DNA of 64,000 nt from Gordonia sp. UBA5067 (GCF_002414845.1 NZ_DIAX01000086.1:8787-72786), one strand, 5' to 3'. Shown: positions 41,281 to 51,219, counted from the stretch's first letter. Made by a program: numbers and translations. Notes: generated by a model from the sequence alone, not told the origin.

Positions 41281-44200
41281 ATGCCGTCGTTCGTCCCGCT
41301 CTCCTACACCCCGGACGACCTCGTCGACTTCGACCCCGGCGCTATCCAGCGGGGGCTCGCCTATGCCGACAAACGGCACATCATGAACCGCGTCTGGTCC
41401 AGCGGCGGATTGCTGTTGCGGGCCAAGTCCATCGGGTCGGGTGCCATCTACGATGTCGCCGCGCGATTCACCCCCGACGGGCGCGGCGATCGTCTCCTGG
41501 CCGGCACCAGCTGTACGTGCCCGGTCGACGGGTATTGCAAACATGCGGTCGCACTCCTGCTCACCGAATCACGCCAGCCGGCGCTCGAATCGCTCGATCA
41601 GCCGGCCGCCCGGCCGTGGCGCTCGGTGCTGGGCGGCTTTTCGTCCGACCCGGCGCCGGAGACTTCGCTGTCCGGTCCGGTTCGGCCGTTGGCGATCCAA
41701 TTCCACCTGCCCAAGGGCACCCGTTATGCGCAGCATCCCGCGCCGAGCATCACGTTGCTGACCGTCGGGCGTACCGGGAACTGGATCAAGACCGGGATCA
41801 GCTGGAATGCAACGCTTACCGGAATGGGCTACGCACTCGGCCGGACGCCGCAGGTCGACCCAGACGCGTACGACGACCGGCAGTTGCGTGCGGCGCGCGC
41901 GATCGCCCGTGCCTTCGTGTCGAACTATCAGGCGCAGAATGCCGGTGCCATCGCCCTCGGATCGTCACCGTCCGACATCTGGGACCTGCTGGCCGATGCC
42001 CGCGACGCCGGAATTGTCCTGCTTCCGTCGCCGGCGCTCGGTATCACGGCGGTGGAACTGGTCGAGACTTCCGGTGTCGGACTGGAGGTATCGCGCGCCG
42101 CGGATGGCAGCGGTATCACGGTGAAGACCTTCGTCCACGTCAATCACGAGGCCTACCCGGGTGGGCCGGTCGGCCTCATCGGCGTGCCACGCCCGCACGG
42201 CATGTACGCCATCGGCGACGACGTCATGCTTATCGGCCGGTTCGAGTCCCCGGGCAACGACCGCGGACTCGAGCGGCTGCTCGCCGCGCCGGCCATGCAC
42301 ATCCCGGAGGCCGAGGTCGCCGAGTTCGCCACCGAGGTTGTGCCCAGCCTGCCGGCGTCGCTGCCGGTGCTCATCGACGACGAGGCCATTGTGAAGCCGA
42401 CGATTGCCGGGCCGTTCGCGGCCCTGCGCGTCGACCTCAACGACCAGGGCGCCCGCGTGCAGTGGAAGGCGACCTATGAGATCAACGGGCGCCTGAAGGC
42501 GGTCGACGACGGCACCGGCGCGCTGGCCTACCGCGACGCGGGTGCGGAGGCGGCGGTGCTGGCGACGGCGCGCGATGCGATGCAAACGGTGGCCGGCGTA
42601 TGCGCGCGGTGGCGCAACCAGGCGATTCACTACCTGCAGCAAGACATGCGGCACGCCGACTCCGCCGGCCGGGAGTCGCTGCTGGACTACGTTCAGACGC
42701 TGTCCGCCGCGCCGTCGATTCCCGCGGCCGTGCGCGCCGCCGACGTGGACCTGCTCCGCCGCGTCTTCACCTATTCCCCGATCGACGCCGCGGTGCTGTG
42801 CTACGAGGTCCTGCCGCTGCTGCGCGAGCGCGGGGTGCGCGTCGAGGTGAACGGCGACGCCGATCGGTTCCGCGCTGCTCAGGGCGACCCGGACATCACC
42901 TTGAGCGCCGACGACGACGGCCGCAACGACTGGTTCAACCTGCACGTGCGGGTTGAGGTCGACGGGGCCATCGTGCCGCTCGACCGGCTCATCGTCGAAC
43001 TCAACAGCAGCGCTACGCACATGCTGCTCGACGACGGAACGTACTTTCCGCTCGATCATCCGGCCCTGGCGCGGCTGACCGACCTGCTCGACGAGGCGCG
43101 GGCGCTCGGTGAGATCGAGGGTTCGCGGGTGCGCCGTGAGTCGTACAACGCGACGCTGTGGGAGGAGTTGCTGTCGCTCGGAGTGGTCGACGGCGACCTC
43201 GCGCGGTGGCGCGAGCGGATGGTGCGACTCGCTTCGGCGACGTTGCCGCGACGCAGCGAACCGCCGGCCTCGCTGCAGGCGCAGCTGCGGGACTACCAGA
43301 TCGACGGGTTCAACTGGTTGAAGTTCTTGTGGGACAACCAGATAGGCGGAATCCTCGCCGATGACATGGGGTTGGGCAAGACGGTGCAGGCATTGTCGCT
43401 GATCGCCAGCGCGCTGGACGAGGATCCGGCGCTGCGGTTCCTGGTGATCGCACCGACGAGTGTCGTGGGGAACTGGGTGCGGGAGGCCGCGAAGTTCCTG
43501 CCGTCGGCCAGTGCCGCGGCGGTGGCATCGGTGCGCACCGACGGGCCGATCGACGAGCAGATCGGCGCCGCCCGGATCGTGGTCACCTCGTACACGCTGT
43601 TCCGGTTGCAGTTCGAGGCGTTCGACGAGTTCGACTGGGCGGTTGTGCTTTTCGACGAAGCGCAGTTCATCAAGAACCACCACGGCAAGACCCACCAGGT
43701 TGCGCGCCGGATCAACGCGCGGTGCAAGGTCGCCATGACCGGCACGCCGATGGAGAACGGCCTGATGGAGTTGTGGGCTTTGCTGTCGGTCAGTGCGCCC
43801 GGACTGTTCCCGTCGCCGAAGGCCTTCACCGACTACTTCCGCAAGCCGATCGAGTCGGGGGCCGAGCCCGACCGGCTTGCCCTGCTGCGACGGCGGATGA
43901 AGCCGGTGATGCTGCGTCGTACCAAAGACCAAGTGGTCAAAGACCTTCCGCCGAAGCAGGAGCAGGTCCTTGCGCTCGACCTGAATCCCAAGCACGAGAA
44001 GATCTATCAGACGCGGTTGAACCGGGAACGGCAGAAAGTCCTTGGTCTGCTGGGGGATTGGGAACGCAATCGCTTTGAGATCTTCCGGTCGTTGACGATG
44101 CTCCGACAGTTGAGCCTGCATGCCGGACTGGTCGAGGAGAACGATGCCGGCGTGGCGTCGGCAAAGATCGATCATCTCGCCGAGCAACTTCCCGAGTTGA

Positions 44201-44670
44201 TCGCCGAGGGGCATTCGGCGCTGGTGTTCAGCCAGTTCACCGGCTTCCTCGCACTGGTGCGCGCGAAGCTCGACGAGGCCGGTATCGCCTTCGCCTATCT
44301 GGACGGGTCGATGACGGCGACGGCGCGCTCGGTGCAGATCGCCGAGTTCACCCGCGGCGGCGTCCAGGTGTTTCTGATCAGTCTCAAGGCCGGCGGTTTC
44401 GGCTTGAACCTGACCGAGGCCGACTATTGCTTCGTCTGCGACCCGTGGTGGAACCCGGCCGCTGAGGCGCAGGCCGTCGACCGCGCCCACCGTATCGGCC
44501 AGACCCGCCCGGTCACCGTGTATCGACTGGTGTCGACGGGGACGATCGAGGAGAAGGTCATCGCGCTGCAGGACCGCAAGCGCGAACTGTTCAACGCGGT
44601 GCTGGACGACGGCGACCTGTTCGGCTCCGGGATCACCGAGAGCGATATCCGCGAGTTGCTCGACGGGTGA
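41281..44670 (+). CDS. SWIM zinc-finger SNF2-family helicase
   Basis: 1129 residues. A SWIM zinc motif lies near 78-88 (CTCPVDGYCKH), then a long middle part, then an SNF2 ATPase: Walker A DDMGLGKTVQ near 694, DEAQ box LFDEAQFIKNH near 790, SMTGTPMENG near 820 and, in the C-terminal lobe, VFSQFTGFL, SLKAGGFGLNL and DRAHRIGQTRPVTVYRL. Bacterial RapA/HepA-like and SWIM-SNF2 proteins remodel nucleic-acid-protein complexes, often in transcription recycling or DNA repair. ATG 41281 starts a plausible N-terminus; the ribosome site is weak. The end of the gene forms a 16-bp hairpin arm. Confidence 0.9.
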   Translation: MPSFVPLSYTPDDLVDFDPGAIQRGLAYADKRHIMNRVWSSGGLLLRAKSIGSGAIYDVAARFTPDGRGDRLLAGTSCTCPVDGYCKHAVALLLTESRQPALESLDQPAARPWRSVLGGFSSDPAPETSLSGPVRPLAIQFHLPKGTRYAQHPAPSITLLTVGRTGNWIKTGISWNATLTGMGYALGRTPQVDPDAYDDRQLRAARAIARAFVSNYQAQNAGAIALGSSPSDIWDLLADARDAGIVLLPSPALGITAVELVETSGVGLEVSRAADGSGITVKTFVHVNHEAYPGGPVGLIGVPRPHGMYAIGDDVMLIGRFESPGNDRGLERLLAAPAMHIPEAEVAEFATEVVPSLPASLPVLIDDEAIVKPTIAGPFAALRVDLNDQGARVQWKATYEINGRLKAVDDGTGALAYRDAGAEAAVLATARDAMQTVAGVCARWRNQAIHYLQQDMRHADSAGRESLLDYVQTLSAAPSIPAAVRAADVDLLRRVFTYSPIDAAVLCYEVLPLLRERGVRVEVNGDADRFRAAQGDPDITLSADDDGRNDWFNLHVRVEVDGAIVPLDRLIVELNSSATHMLLDDGTYFPLDHPALARLTDLLDEARALGEIEGSRVRRESYNATLWEELLSLGVVDGDLARWRERMVRLASATLPRRSEPPASLQAQLRDYQIDGFNWLKFLWDNQIGGILADDMGLGKTVQALSLIASALDEDPALRFLVIAPTSVVGNWVREAAKFLPSASAAAVASVRTDGPIDEQIGAARIVVTSYTLFRLQFEAFDEFDWAVVLFDEAQFIKNHHGKTHQVARRINARCKVAMTGTPMENGLMELWALLSVSAPGLFPSPKAFTDYFRKPIESGAEPDRLALLRRRMKPVMLRRTKDQVVKDLPPKQEQVLALDLNPKHEKIYQTRLNRERQKVLGLLGDWERNRFEIFRSLTMLRQLSLHAGLVEENDAGVASAKIDHLAEQLPELIAEGHSALVFSQFTGFLALVRAKLDEAGIAFAYLDGSMTATARSVQIAEFTRGGVQVFLISLKAGGFGLNLTEADYCFVCDPWWNPAAEAQAVDRAHRIGQTRPVTVYRLVSTGTIEEKVIALQDRKRELFNAVLDDGDLFGSGITESDIRELLDG

Positions 44671-44691
44671 GCCGACGAGCAACTCGCGGAT
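44647..44691. terminator. terminator built into the helicase 3' end
   Basis: ATCCGCGAGTTGCTCG (44647-44662, the last codons of the helicase) is exactly complementary to 44676-44691, with a 13-nt loop that contains the stop codon. It separates the helicase from the convergent monooxygenase gene, and so can work both ways. Confidence 0.8.
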
Positions 44692-44707
44692 GGCTGCACC
44701 GTGCCGA

Positions 44708-46549
44708 TCAGCTCAGGTGGTGCACCTCCTGCACCCCGTACACCGGGGTGTCGAGGCCCTCGTAGCGCGCTTTGAGCTGTAGTGCGAGATACAGCGAGTA
44801 GTGCCGCGACTGGTGCAGGTTGCCGCCGTGGAACCACAGGCCCGGCTGCTGCGTGGGTTTCCACATGTTGCGCTGCTCGCCCTCCCATGGCCCGGGGTCC
44901 TTGGTGGTGTCCGAACCCAGGCCCCACACTTTGCCGACCCGGTCGGCGACCTCTTGGCCCATCAGGTCGGCGGCCCAGCCGTTCATCGATCCGTAGCCGG
45001 TGGCGTAGACGACGACGTCGGCGGGCAGCTCGGTGCCATCGGACAGGACCACCGACCCCTGGGTCAGATGGTCGACGCCGCCCTTGGCGAGCTTGATGGT
45101 GCCGTCGGCGACCAGTTCGCTGGCACCCACGTTGATGTAGTAGCCCGAGCCGCGTCGCAGGTACTTCAGGAACAGTCCCGAGTCGTCGTCGCCGAAGTCC
45201 AAGTCGAAACCGGCGGCGGTCAGGCTGTCGTAGAAATCCTTGTCGCGCTCGCGGATCTCGTCGTAGATCGGGACCTGCCACTGGTGCATGATGCGGTACG
45301 GCATCGAGGCGAAGACCATGTCGGCCTTCTTGGTGGTCATGCCCGAGTCGACGGCCTGCTGGCTGTAGAGGGCGCCGAGACCGATCTCCATCAGTGACTC
45401 GGACTTCACGATGTGGGTGGAGGAGCGCTGCACCATGGTGGTGTCCACCCCGTTCTCCACCAGTGCCTTGCAGATATCGTGCGCCGAGTTGTTCGCGCCG
45501 ATCACCACGACCTTCTTGCCGGCATACGCATCGGGGCCCGGGTGCTCGCTGGAATGGTGCTGCTCGCCGGCGAAGAGCTCCTGGCCGGGGAAGACCGGCG
45601 TGTTCTTCTTGCCCGACATGCCGGTGGCCAGAACCAGCTGGGTCGGGTGCAGGGTCAGTTGCTCGCCGTCGCGGTCGAGCTCGACGGTCCAGCGCTGGGC
45701 CGCCTCGTCGTAGGTCGCCCCGGTACAGGTCGTCTTCGACCAGTACGGCACCTCCATCACGCGGGTGTAGAACTCGAGCCAGTCGCCAATCTTGTCCTTG
45801 GGGGCGAACACCGGCCAGTTCTCCGGGAACGGCAGGTAGGGCAGGTGGTCGTACCAGACCGGGTCGTGCAGGCACAGCGACTTGTACCGCTTGCGCCATT
45901 GGTCGCCGGGGCGGTCGTGGCTGTCGACGACGATCGACGGCACCCCGAGTTGACGCAGTCGCGCGCCGAGGGCGATTCCGCCCTGGCCGCCGCCGATGAT
46001 CAGTGCATAGGGCTGTGCGGTGCGACCGAGTTCGGCCTCCTCGTCGTCGCGCTTCTGCGCCCAGGAACGCCGGTCGGCGTCGGTCCCGTGCACCGCGCCC
46101 AGCGGGCGGCCGTGCCCCTGGGGCTCCTCGTGCCCTTTGAGTTCCTGCAGGGTGGTGAGCAGTGTCCAGGCCTCGTCGTTGCCGTCGGCAGCGGGTCGCA
46201 GCCGCAGGTGCGCGCTCCCGCGCCCGGACTGTGTCTCGAATTCAACGAAGGCCTCGGCCACCCCGTCGGGGGTTTCGGTGGGCGGCTCGGCGGTGACCCA
46301 GTTCGACGGTCCGGTGTCGGCGAGGCGGGCGCCGAGCATGTCGGCGATCTGGTCGCGGCCCTCGGACGTCGTGAGATTCCAGGTGAATGCCACCAGGTCG
46401 CGCCAGAAGCCGTCGACGGCGAACAGGCCGGCGACCTCGGCCGGGTCGCCCGCCGAAAGTGCGGAGTCGAACCGCGCCAGCCAGTCGTCGACCCGTTGCT
46501 GCGGGGTGCGCGGCGCCGTGCCGGTGCGGGGTTCCAGTGTTTGTGTCAT
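44708..46549 (-). CDS. FAD-dependent monooxygenase with an N-terminal NTF2-like domain
   Basis: 613 residues. The first 150 form a SnoaL/NTF2-like domain (DDWLARFDSALSAGD, LFAVDGFWRDLVAFTWN). Then comes a class B flavin monooxygenase: FAD motif IIGGGQGGIALGARL near 180, NADPH motif VVVIGANNSAHD near 355, and a late ATGYGSMNGW near 530. It oxidises an organic substrate using NADPH and O2 in the cytoplasm. GGAGG stands 5 nt before ATG 46549, so the longer frame is rejected. It is divergent from the GAF regulator at 46713, which probably activates it. Confidence 0.9.
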   Translation of the reverse strand: MTQTLEPRTGTAPRTPQQRVDDWLARFDSALSAGDPAEVAGLFAVDGFWRDLVAFTWNLTTSEGRDQIADMLGARLADTGPSNWVTAEPPTETPDGVAEAFVEFETQSGRGSAHLRLRPAADGNDEAWTLLTTLQELKGHEEPQGHGRPLGAVHGTDADRRSWAQKRDDEEAELGRTAQPYALIIGGGQGGIALGARLRQLGVPSIVVDSHDRPGDQWRKRYKSLCLHDPVWYDHLPYLPFPENWPVFAPKDKIGDWLEFYTRVMEVPYWSKTTCTGATYDEAAQRWTVELDRDGEQLTLHPTQLVLATGMSGKKNTPVFPGQELFAGEQHHSSEHPGPDAYAGKKVVVIGANNSAHDICKALVENGVDTTMVQRSSTHIVKSESLMEIGLGALYSQQAVDSGMTTKKADMVFASMPYRIMHQWQVPIYDEIRERDKDFYDSLTAAGFDLDFGDDDSGLFLKYLRRGSGYYINVGASELVADGTIKLAKGGVDHLTQGSVVLSDGTELPADVVVYATGYGSMNGWAADLMGQEVADRVGKVWGLGSDTTKDPGPWEGEQRNMWKPTQQPGLWFHGGNLHQSRHYSLYLALQLKARYEGLDTPVYGVQEVHHLS

Positions 46550-46580
46550 GCGGTCCTCCAAGGCCCGTTGTTCCAAGTGC

Positions 46581-46598
46581 TTGTGATCCAGAACACAA
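46581..46598. promoter_or_regulatory. candidate activator site in the divergent gap
   Basis: TTGTG-N8-CACAA is an 18-bp dyad in the 163-bp gap between the monooxygenase and its likely regulator. Next to it, GTTGCAGG occurs twice in 46618-46640 as a direct repeat. Confidence 0.4.
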
Positions 46599-46712
46599 CC
46601 GCTGGACCGGGCCGGCAAGGGTTGCAGGGGGTTGCAGGTTGCGTGGCTTGACTTGGCGGCTTTGCCGTCGCACCCTCGATGTGACCCGAACCACATCGAT
46701 TGGACGACGCCC

Positions 46713-47924
46713 ATGACGGCGATTTCGGCCCCGGAACCGGCGTTGGCCGCCGGTGAGGACCCGCGTGCCTACGCCGCGGTGCTCCATGCCGTGTACGACG
46801 CCGAGATGGCTGGCGAGCGTGCCCCGGCCCGGCCCCGCGAGGTCATCAGCGACTCGTGGCGGCGCGTCAAAGAGGCCGGCGTGGACCCGGATTCCGGCGG
46901 CGCCGAACCGACGTTGGACGGCGGACAGGTGCAGTCGCGCCGCGCCGACTCCGGGCTCGGCGAGGTCCTCGAGCCGGTCATGCGCAACCTCGACACCCTC
47001 ATCGTTGACGGGGAGAACGTGCTGGTGGTGGCCGACGCCCACGGCCGGGTGCTGTGGCGCAACGGGTCCGCCCGGGTCCTCGGCCAGGCCGACCGGCTCG
47101 GCTTCACCGAGGGTGCTTCGTGGGCGGAGACGGCGGTGGGCACCAACGCGATAGGCACTGCGCTGGCCTCGGGCCGGGCCGTCCAGGTGTTCTCCGCCGA
47201 GCATTTCGTGCGCACCCACCACAATTGGACCTGTGCGGGTGCTCCGATCCGCGACCCGCGCACCGGTTCGGTGCTCGGCGTCGTCGACGTGAGCGGCCCG
47301 GCGGTCACCATCCACCCGACGACGCTGGCGCTGGTGGACACCGTCGCCAAGCTTGCGCAGGCGCAGCTGCGCGAGCAGCACCGCGCCCGTCTCGACGCGC
47401 TGCGCGCGGTCGCCGCGCCGATCCTGGCCCGCTCCGGCGGGCCGGCGCTCGCCGTCGACGGCTTTGGCTGGGTGGCGGCCGTCGACGGGGTCGCCCCGCG
47501 CGAAAAGATGCTGCTGCCGCGGGAGTGCACCCCGGGCCGGTGGTATGTGCACGGACTGGGCGACTGCGAATTGGTGCCGATGCCCGGCGGGTGGCTCGTG
47601 CGGGTCCAAGAGGCCGCCGATACCCGCGTGCTGGTCCGGCTGAGTGCCGCGGGCGCCGCCGAACAGCAGGTACAGGTGTCCGGCGCCGACGGTGCGTGGG
47701 TGCACCGGCCCTCGCCGCGCCACGCGCAGATTCTGCGGCTGCTCGCTGAGCATCCTGCCGGGATGACCGCCGGCGCGATCGCCGTCGCCCTCTTCGGCGA
47801 CGCGGCGCGGACGGTTACGGTGCGCGCCGAGATCTCCCGCCTGCGCAAGCGACTCGGTGGCGTGCTCGCCGCTGAGCCCTACCGTTTCGCCGAAGGCGTC
47901 GACGTCGTCGTGGGCGCGGCCTGA
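46713..47924 (+). CDS. GAF-domain transcriptional regulator (AcoR-like sensor, no AAA+ domain)
   Basis: 403 residues. The N-terminal part matches the AcoR-type sensor: PREVISDSWRRVKEAGVDP near 41, then a GAF domain with GTNAIGTALASGRAVQVFSAEHF near 149 and CAGAPIRDPRTGSVLGVVDV near 176. The AAA+ sigma54-interaction domain of true AcoR proteins is absent; a C-terminal winged HTH (HAQILRLLAEHPAGMTAGAI near 335) binds DNA. Such short forms are common in actinobacteria, which lack sigma54. It likely senses the substrate of the divergently encoded monooxygenase. The stop is 1 bp from that of the convergent sulfatase gene. Confidence 0.8.
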   Translation: MTAISAPEPALAAGEDPRAYAAVLHAVYDAEMAGERAPARPREVISDSWRRVKEAGVDPDSGGAEPTLDGGQVQSRRADSGLGEVLEPVMRNLDTLIVDGENVLVVADAHGRVLWRNGSARVLGQADRLGFTEGASWAETAVGTNAIGTALASGRAVQVFSAEHFVRTHHNWTCAGAPIRDPRTGSVLGVVDVSGPAVTIHPTTLALVDTVAKLAQAQLREQHRARLDALRAVAAPILARSGGPALAVDGFGWVAAVDGVAPREKMLLPRECTPGRWYVHGLGDCELVPMPGGWLVRVQEAADTRVLVRLSAAGAAEQQVQVSGADGAWVHRPSPRHAQILRLLAEHPAGMTAGAIAVALFGDAARTVTVRAEISRLRKRLGGVLAAEPYRFAEGVDVVVGAA

Positions 47925-47925
47925 T

Positions 47926-49590
47926 TCAGTTCAGCACGCGCTCCGGCGGGGTGGTGCGGGTGCGGGCCATCGCCGCGCGCAGCTTGCGGTCCATCCGGGC
48001 TACCAGGTTGGGCCGGTAGGCGCGGGCGTTGGCCGGATCGGCCAGGTTGTTCAGCTCGTGCGGATCGTTCTCGAGGTCGTAGAGCTCCCGTTGGGGGCGG
48101 GTTGATCCGCGGGGGTCGAAGTAGACCGCGTACTTCCAGCGCCTGGTGCGGATCGCGCGCAGGTGATTGGGCTGGCGCACGATGTTCTGCCCGTCGGGGG
48201 TGGCGACGTTGTCGTCGTCGAAGGTGAACAGGACGCTGTCCTGGACCTCGGTCCGCGGCGACCCCGGCGCGGCGACGGCGTCGGCGATGACCGGTGTCAG
48301 ATCGGTCCCGCGGAACGTCCACCTGTCGCGGTCGGGGACGCCGGCCAGGGTGGCGAAGGTGGGCATGAGGTCGACGAGGGAGGCCATTGCCTCGGTGGTG
48401 GCACCGGTCGGGAACATCACCGGGTTGCTGATGATCAGCGGCACGCGCAGCGTCTCGTCGTAGGCGTTGAAGATCTTCTGACGGAGCCCGCCGTGGGACA
48501 TGCCCATCTCGCCGTGGTCGGAGATGCGGACGATGAGCGTCTGGTCGCGCACGGCCGGGGCCTCGTCGAGGGTGTTCAGGACGGTGCCGAGGTGCTGGTC
48601 GACCACCCTGTGCAGGTAGGCGTAGAAGTTGGCGTAGTCGGTGGCGGCCTGCGGGGTGAACAGCGGACCCAGGCCGCCGGCCAGTAGCAGCTGCGACTGG
48701 ACCTGGGCGCTGGGCTTGAAATTCGTCAGCAGGTTCTCCGGGTAGGAGGCCGGCAGGGTGATGCCCTGACGGAAGGCGCCGGGGGCCTTCGACGCGTAGT
48801 TGTCGCAGGCACCTTCGCGCCGGTTCCACGTCTGCGGGTAGGACAGGATGTCGTGCGGGTTGGCCAGCGACACGATCAGCGCGAAAGGCTGTGCAGCATC
48901 GGCCTTTTCGTTTCGGAGGAAGTCGACAGCCTGCTGGGTCACCGAGCCGTCGTGGTCGGCGCAGCCACCGCCGAAGTTGGCCGGTGAGGTATCGCCGCCG
49001 AAGTCGGGGGAGCGCCAGCCGGCAAAGCCGTAACGGGCGATGTCCGACGGGCGCGGGCCGTGGCCGTCGGGGCTCTTGCTCATATGCCACTTGCCGCGGT
49101 AGTGGACCCGGTAGCCGGCTGAGCGCAGCAGCTTGGCCATGTTCTGCTCGTCGACGGGCAGCGTCGGCTCGGTCGGCGACAACGTCCCACCCTCGGTGAG
49201 GGTGCGGGTCACGCCGTGTTCGGCGGGGTACTTACCGGTGAAGAAGGTGCTGCGGCTCGGCGAGCACATGGCGGCCGCGCAGAAGGCGTTCTCGAAGGTG
49301 AGGCCGTGGTCGACCAGGCGCTGCCGATTGGGCAGGTTGCGCGCCGCCCAGCCCGTGGGCCAGTGCATGGGCTTGCGTTCCTGGTCGGTGATGAACAGCA
49401 CGATGTTGGGGCGCCGCAGCATCGACCCGGATCGTGGTTGGCCGGGGGCGGCCGCGGTGGTGCCCGTGCCCCCCACGGCCCCGCCCAGCGCCATGGCGCC
49501 CGCGCCGGCGGCCATCGACAGGAAGCCTCGCCGGGTGACGGGGAGGCCCGGCTGCTCGCTCGCGGGGACGTTGCGGGGGAGGTTTGCCAT
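47926..49590 (-). CDS. Tat-exported sulfatase
   Basis: 554 residues. A twin-arginine signal (TRRGFLSMAAGAGAMALGG, near 19) gives export in folded form. The mature enzyme has PNIVLFITDQ near 61 with the first metal Asp. The formylglycine motif C-S-P-S-R is at C109 (AMCSPSRSTFFTGKYP), which needs the formylglycine-generating enzyme. The second metal site is SDHGEMGMSHG near 353. It hydrolyses a sulfate (or possibly phosphonate) ester outside the cell. The ATG at 49590 is chosen to give a normal Tat signal; an in-frame ATG ten codons upstream exists, and neither has a clear ribosome site. Confidence 0.85.
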   Translation of the reverse strand: MANLPRNVPASEQPGLPVTRRGFLSMAAGAGAMALGGAVGGTGTTAAAPGQPRSGSMLRRPNIVLFITDQERKPMHWPTGWAARNLPNRQRLVDHGLTFENAFCAAAMCSPSRSTFFTGKYPAEHGVTRTLTEGGTLSPTEPTLPVDEQNMAKLLRSAGYRVHYRGKWHMSKSPDGHGPRPSDIARYGFAGWRSPDFGGDTSPANFGGGCADHDGSVTQQAVDFLRNEKADAAQPFALIVSLANPHDILSYPQTWNRREGACDNYASKAPGAFRQGITLPASYPENLLTNFKPSAQVQSQLLLAGGLGPLFTPQAATDYANFYAYLHRVVDQHLGTVLNTLDEAPAVRDQTLIVRISDHGEMGMSHGGLRQKIFNAYDETLRVPLIISNPVMFPTGATTEAMASLVDLMPTFATLAGVPDRDRWTFRGTDLTPVIADAVAAPGSPRTEVQDSVLFTFDDDNVATPDGQNIVRQPNHLRAIRTRRWKYAVYFDPRGSTRPQRELYDLENDPHELNNLADPANARAYRPNLVARMDRKLRAAMARTRTTPPERVLN

Positions 49591-49667
49591 GGGGACATCA
49601 TTACCGGTCGTGGCCAACACTCCGCTATTTCGGGCGAAGTCGGCGACCGGTGAGGCATGGTGGAGCT

Positions 49668-50336
49668 ATGCGCAAACTGATCGTGCTGGTGGGCGCCGGG
49701 TTACTCGCCGCCGGGTTGGCCGGCTGTGACGTTCGGCCGGGCCCGGGACCGGAGAAGACGACGAAGATCGACACGATCGTTGCCGTCGTCGGCGGTAAGC
49801 CGGCCAAGGGCTTTCGGGTCGAACCGATGCAGGGCGACAATTCCATCGACTGCCAGTTCGCCCAGATCAGCCGGTCGGCGACGACGATGGGCGTGTTCGG
49901 CGGGTGTGGCGCATCAGCCCAGTCGGCCGATGTGTGCTGGCCGGGTACGGGCCACAGACTCTTGTGCGGCACCGAACCGTGGGACCGGACGCTGATCGAA
50001 TGGGAGATCACCTCGGGCCGGTTGCCGCTGCGCGCGGAACCGTCGGCGACCCCCGAACCGTGGGGGCTCGAGTTGGCCGACGGACGGCGGTGCCGGGTCC
50101 GGGTCGGCGGCGCCTGGGGCGGACGGGCCGACGGAATGGTTGGGGCGTACTCGTGTACCGGTGGTCAGAATCAAGTCGTGCTGCAGGGCGCCGACGCGAC
50201 GACGGCGATCGATCGGTCGACGGCGATCTGGACGGTGCAACTCGGCCGACTCGGCGCGGGCAACCCTGATCTCGGCAGCCCGGTGAAGGTGTCGGTGCGC
50301 ACCGCCTACTTCGCCGGCTCGCAGGTCGGCGGCTGA
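49668..50336 (+). CDS. lipoprotein, unknown function
   Basis: 222 residues with a lipoprotein signal: MRKLIVLVGAGLLAAGLAGC, lipid attachment at C20. The rest is predicted outside the membrane, with four further Cys in two pairs (near 63/82 and 94/104) and more near 138 and 163 that may form disulfides. No known domain is recognised. GGTGGAG precedes ATG 49668. The stop codon lies in the loop of a short CGGCGG/CCGCCG hairpin (50327-50342) that may terminate it before the convergent gene at 50347. Confidence 0.75.
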   Translation: MRKLIVLVGAGLLAAGLAGCDVRPGPGPEKTTKIDTIVAVVGGKPAKGFRVEPMQGDNSIDCQFAQISRSATTMGVFGGCGASAQSADVCWPGTGHRLLCGTEPWDRTLIEWEITSGRLPLRAEPSATPEPWGLELADGRRCRVRVGGAWGGRADGMVGAYSCTGGQNQVVLQGADATTAIDRSTAIWTVQLGRLGAGNPDLGSPVKVSVRTAYFAGSQVGG

Positions 50337-50346
50337 CCGCCGGCGG

Positions 50347-51219
50347 CTACTTCGTGCGGGTTCCGGGCACGATACCGGCGTCGATGACCGCCTTCACCAG
50401 CGGGTGGGTCGCCTCGAGGAGTGAGTCGACGCCGCTTGTGGTCCAGACACTTTCACCGAGCGCATCGGTCATGGCCTCGATGTCGTCGTAGCGTTCCGCA
50501 CCGTCGGGGGTGAGGCGGTGCGCGATGCCGGACTCGTTGGGGCCGGTTCGCTCGGCCAGGCCCCGCTCGACGAGGCGGTCCACCGAGAGTTCCCAATCGT
50601 CGTCGCACCAGCCGCGGGTCAGCATCGACATTCGCTTGCCGAGCGTGACCCGGCGGATCCCCGGATCGAGCAGCTGGGACTCATGGAACGTGCGGGCGTC
50701 GATGCCGTCGAGCCCGTGTACGACCAGTGCCGCGATGTGGTTGTCGCCGCGCCATTCCCGCAGAACCGCGATGTTGTGCCACAGGGCCACGATCGGTTCG
50801 TCGGGGATCGCAGCACTCGCCCACGCGGCGGCCAGCGCGCGTCCGTTCAGCGGTAGCGAAGCGGCGAGAGCGCCGTAGCGCGCGGCGAGATCGGCAATGG
50901 CGGGCTGCTCGCCGAGGTCGCCGAGGATGGCATGGAACTGTTCGCCCAGCATTGCGTTGCGACGATCGACGACGGCGTCGAGCCCTACCGCGCATGCCGA
51001 CGCCCACGCCGTGCCGATCAGCGCCGGGGAGAAGTTGAAGAAGGCCGACGCAACGACCGAACCGGCGCATGGTCCCAGGGGCGCGCCACGGGCGCCGACG
51101 TAGAAGGCGTGCGGGTCGAGTCGGGTGTCGGCCTGGGCGGCCTGGAGGCCGGGGTTGAAATAGGCCAGGAGGTGAAAGGGTTCGAGGGCTTCGTGCGCGC
51201 GGCGGGCGGCACTGGTCAT
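50347..51219 (-). CDS. SCO6745-family (SalK-like) winged-helix protein
   Basis: 290 residues. The sequence (HLLAYFNPGLQAAQ near 16, GPCAGSVVASAFFNFSP near 48, ALVVHGLDGIDAR near 160) fits the SCO6745/SalK family, which has an all-helical first part and a MarR-like winged helix near the C-terminus (WELSVDRLVERGLAERT). The function of the family is not settled. GAGGAG stands 6 nt before ATG 51219, which fixes the start. It follows the ligase remnant in the same direction. Confidence 0.7.
   Translation of the reverse strand: MTSAARRAHEALEPFHLLAYFNPGLQAAQADTRLDPHAFYVGARGAPLGPCAGSVVASAFFNFSPALIGTAWASACAVGLDAVVDRRNAMLGEQFHAILGDLGEQPAIADLAARYGALAASLPLNGRALAAAWASAAIPDEPIVALWHNIAVLREWRGDNHIAALVVHGLDGIDARTFHESQLLDPGIRRVTLGKRMSMLTRGWCDDDWELSVDRLVERGLAERTGPNESGIAHRLTPDGAERYDDIEAMTDALGESVWTTSGVDSLLEATHPLVKAVIDAGIVPGTRTK

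Noticed and set aside
41965..44682. A 905-codon open frame on the minus strand across the SNF2 helicase
   Set aside because: The plus strand has clear helicase motifs. The minus frame is Arg/Gln/His-rich with no motif and no ribosome site.
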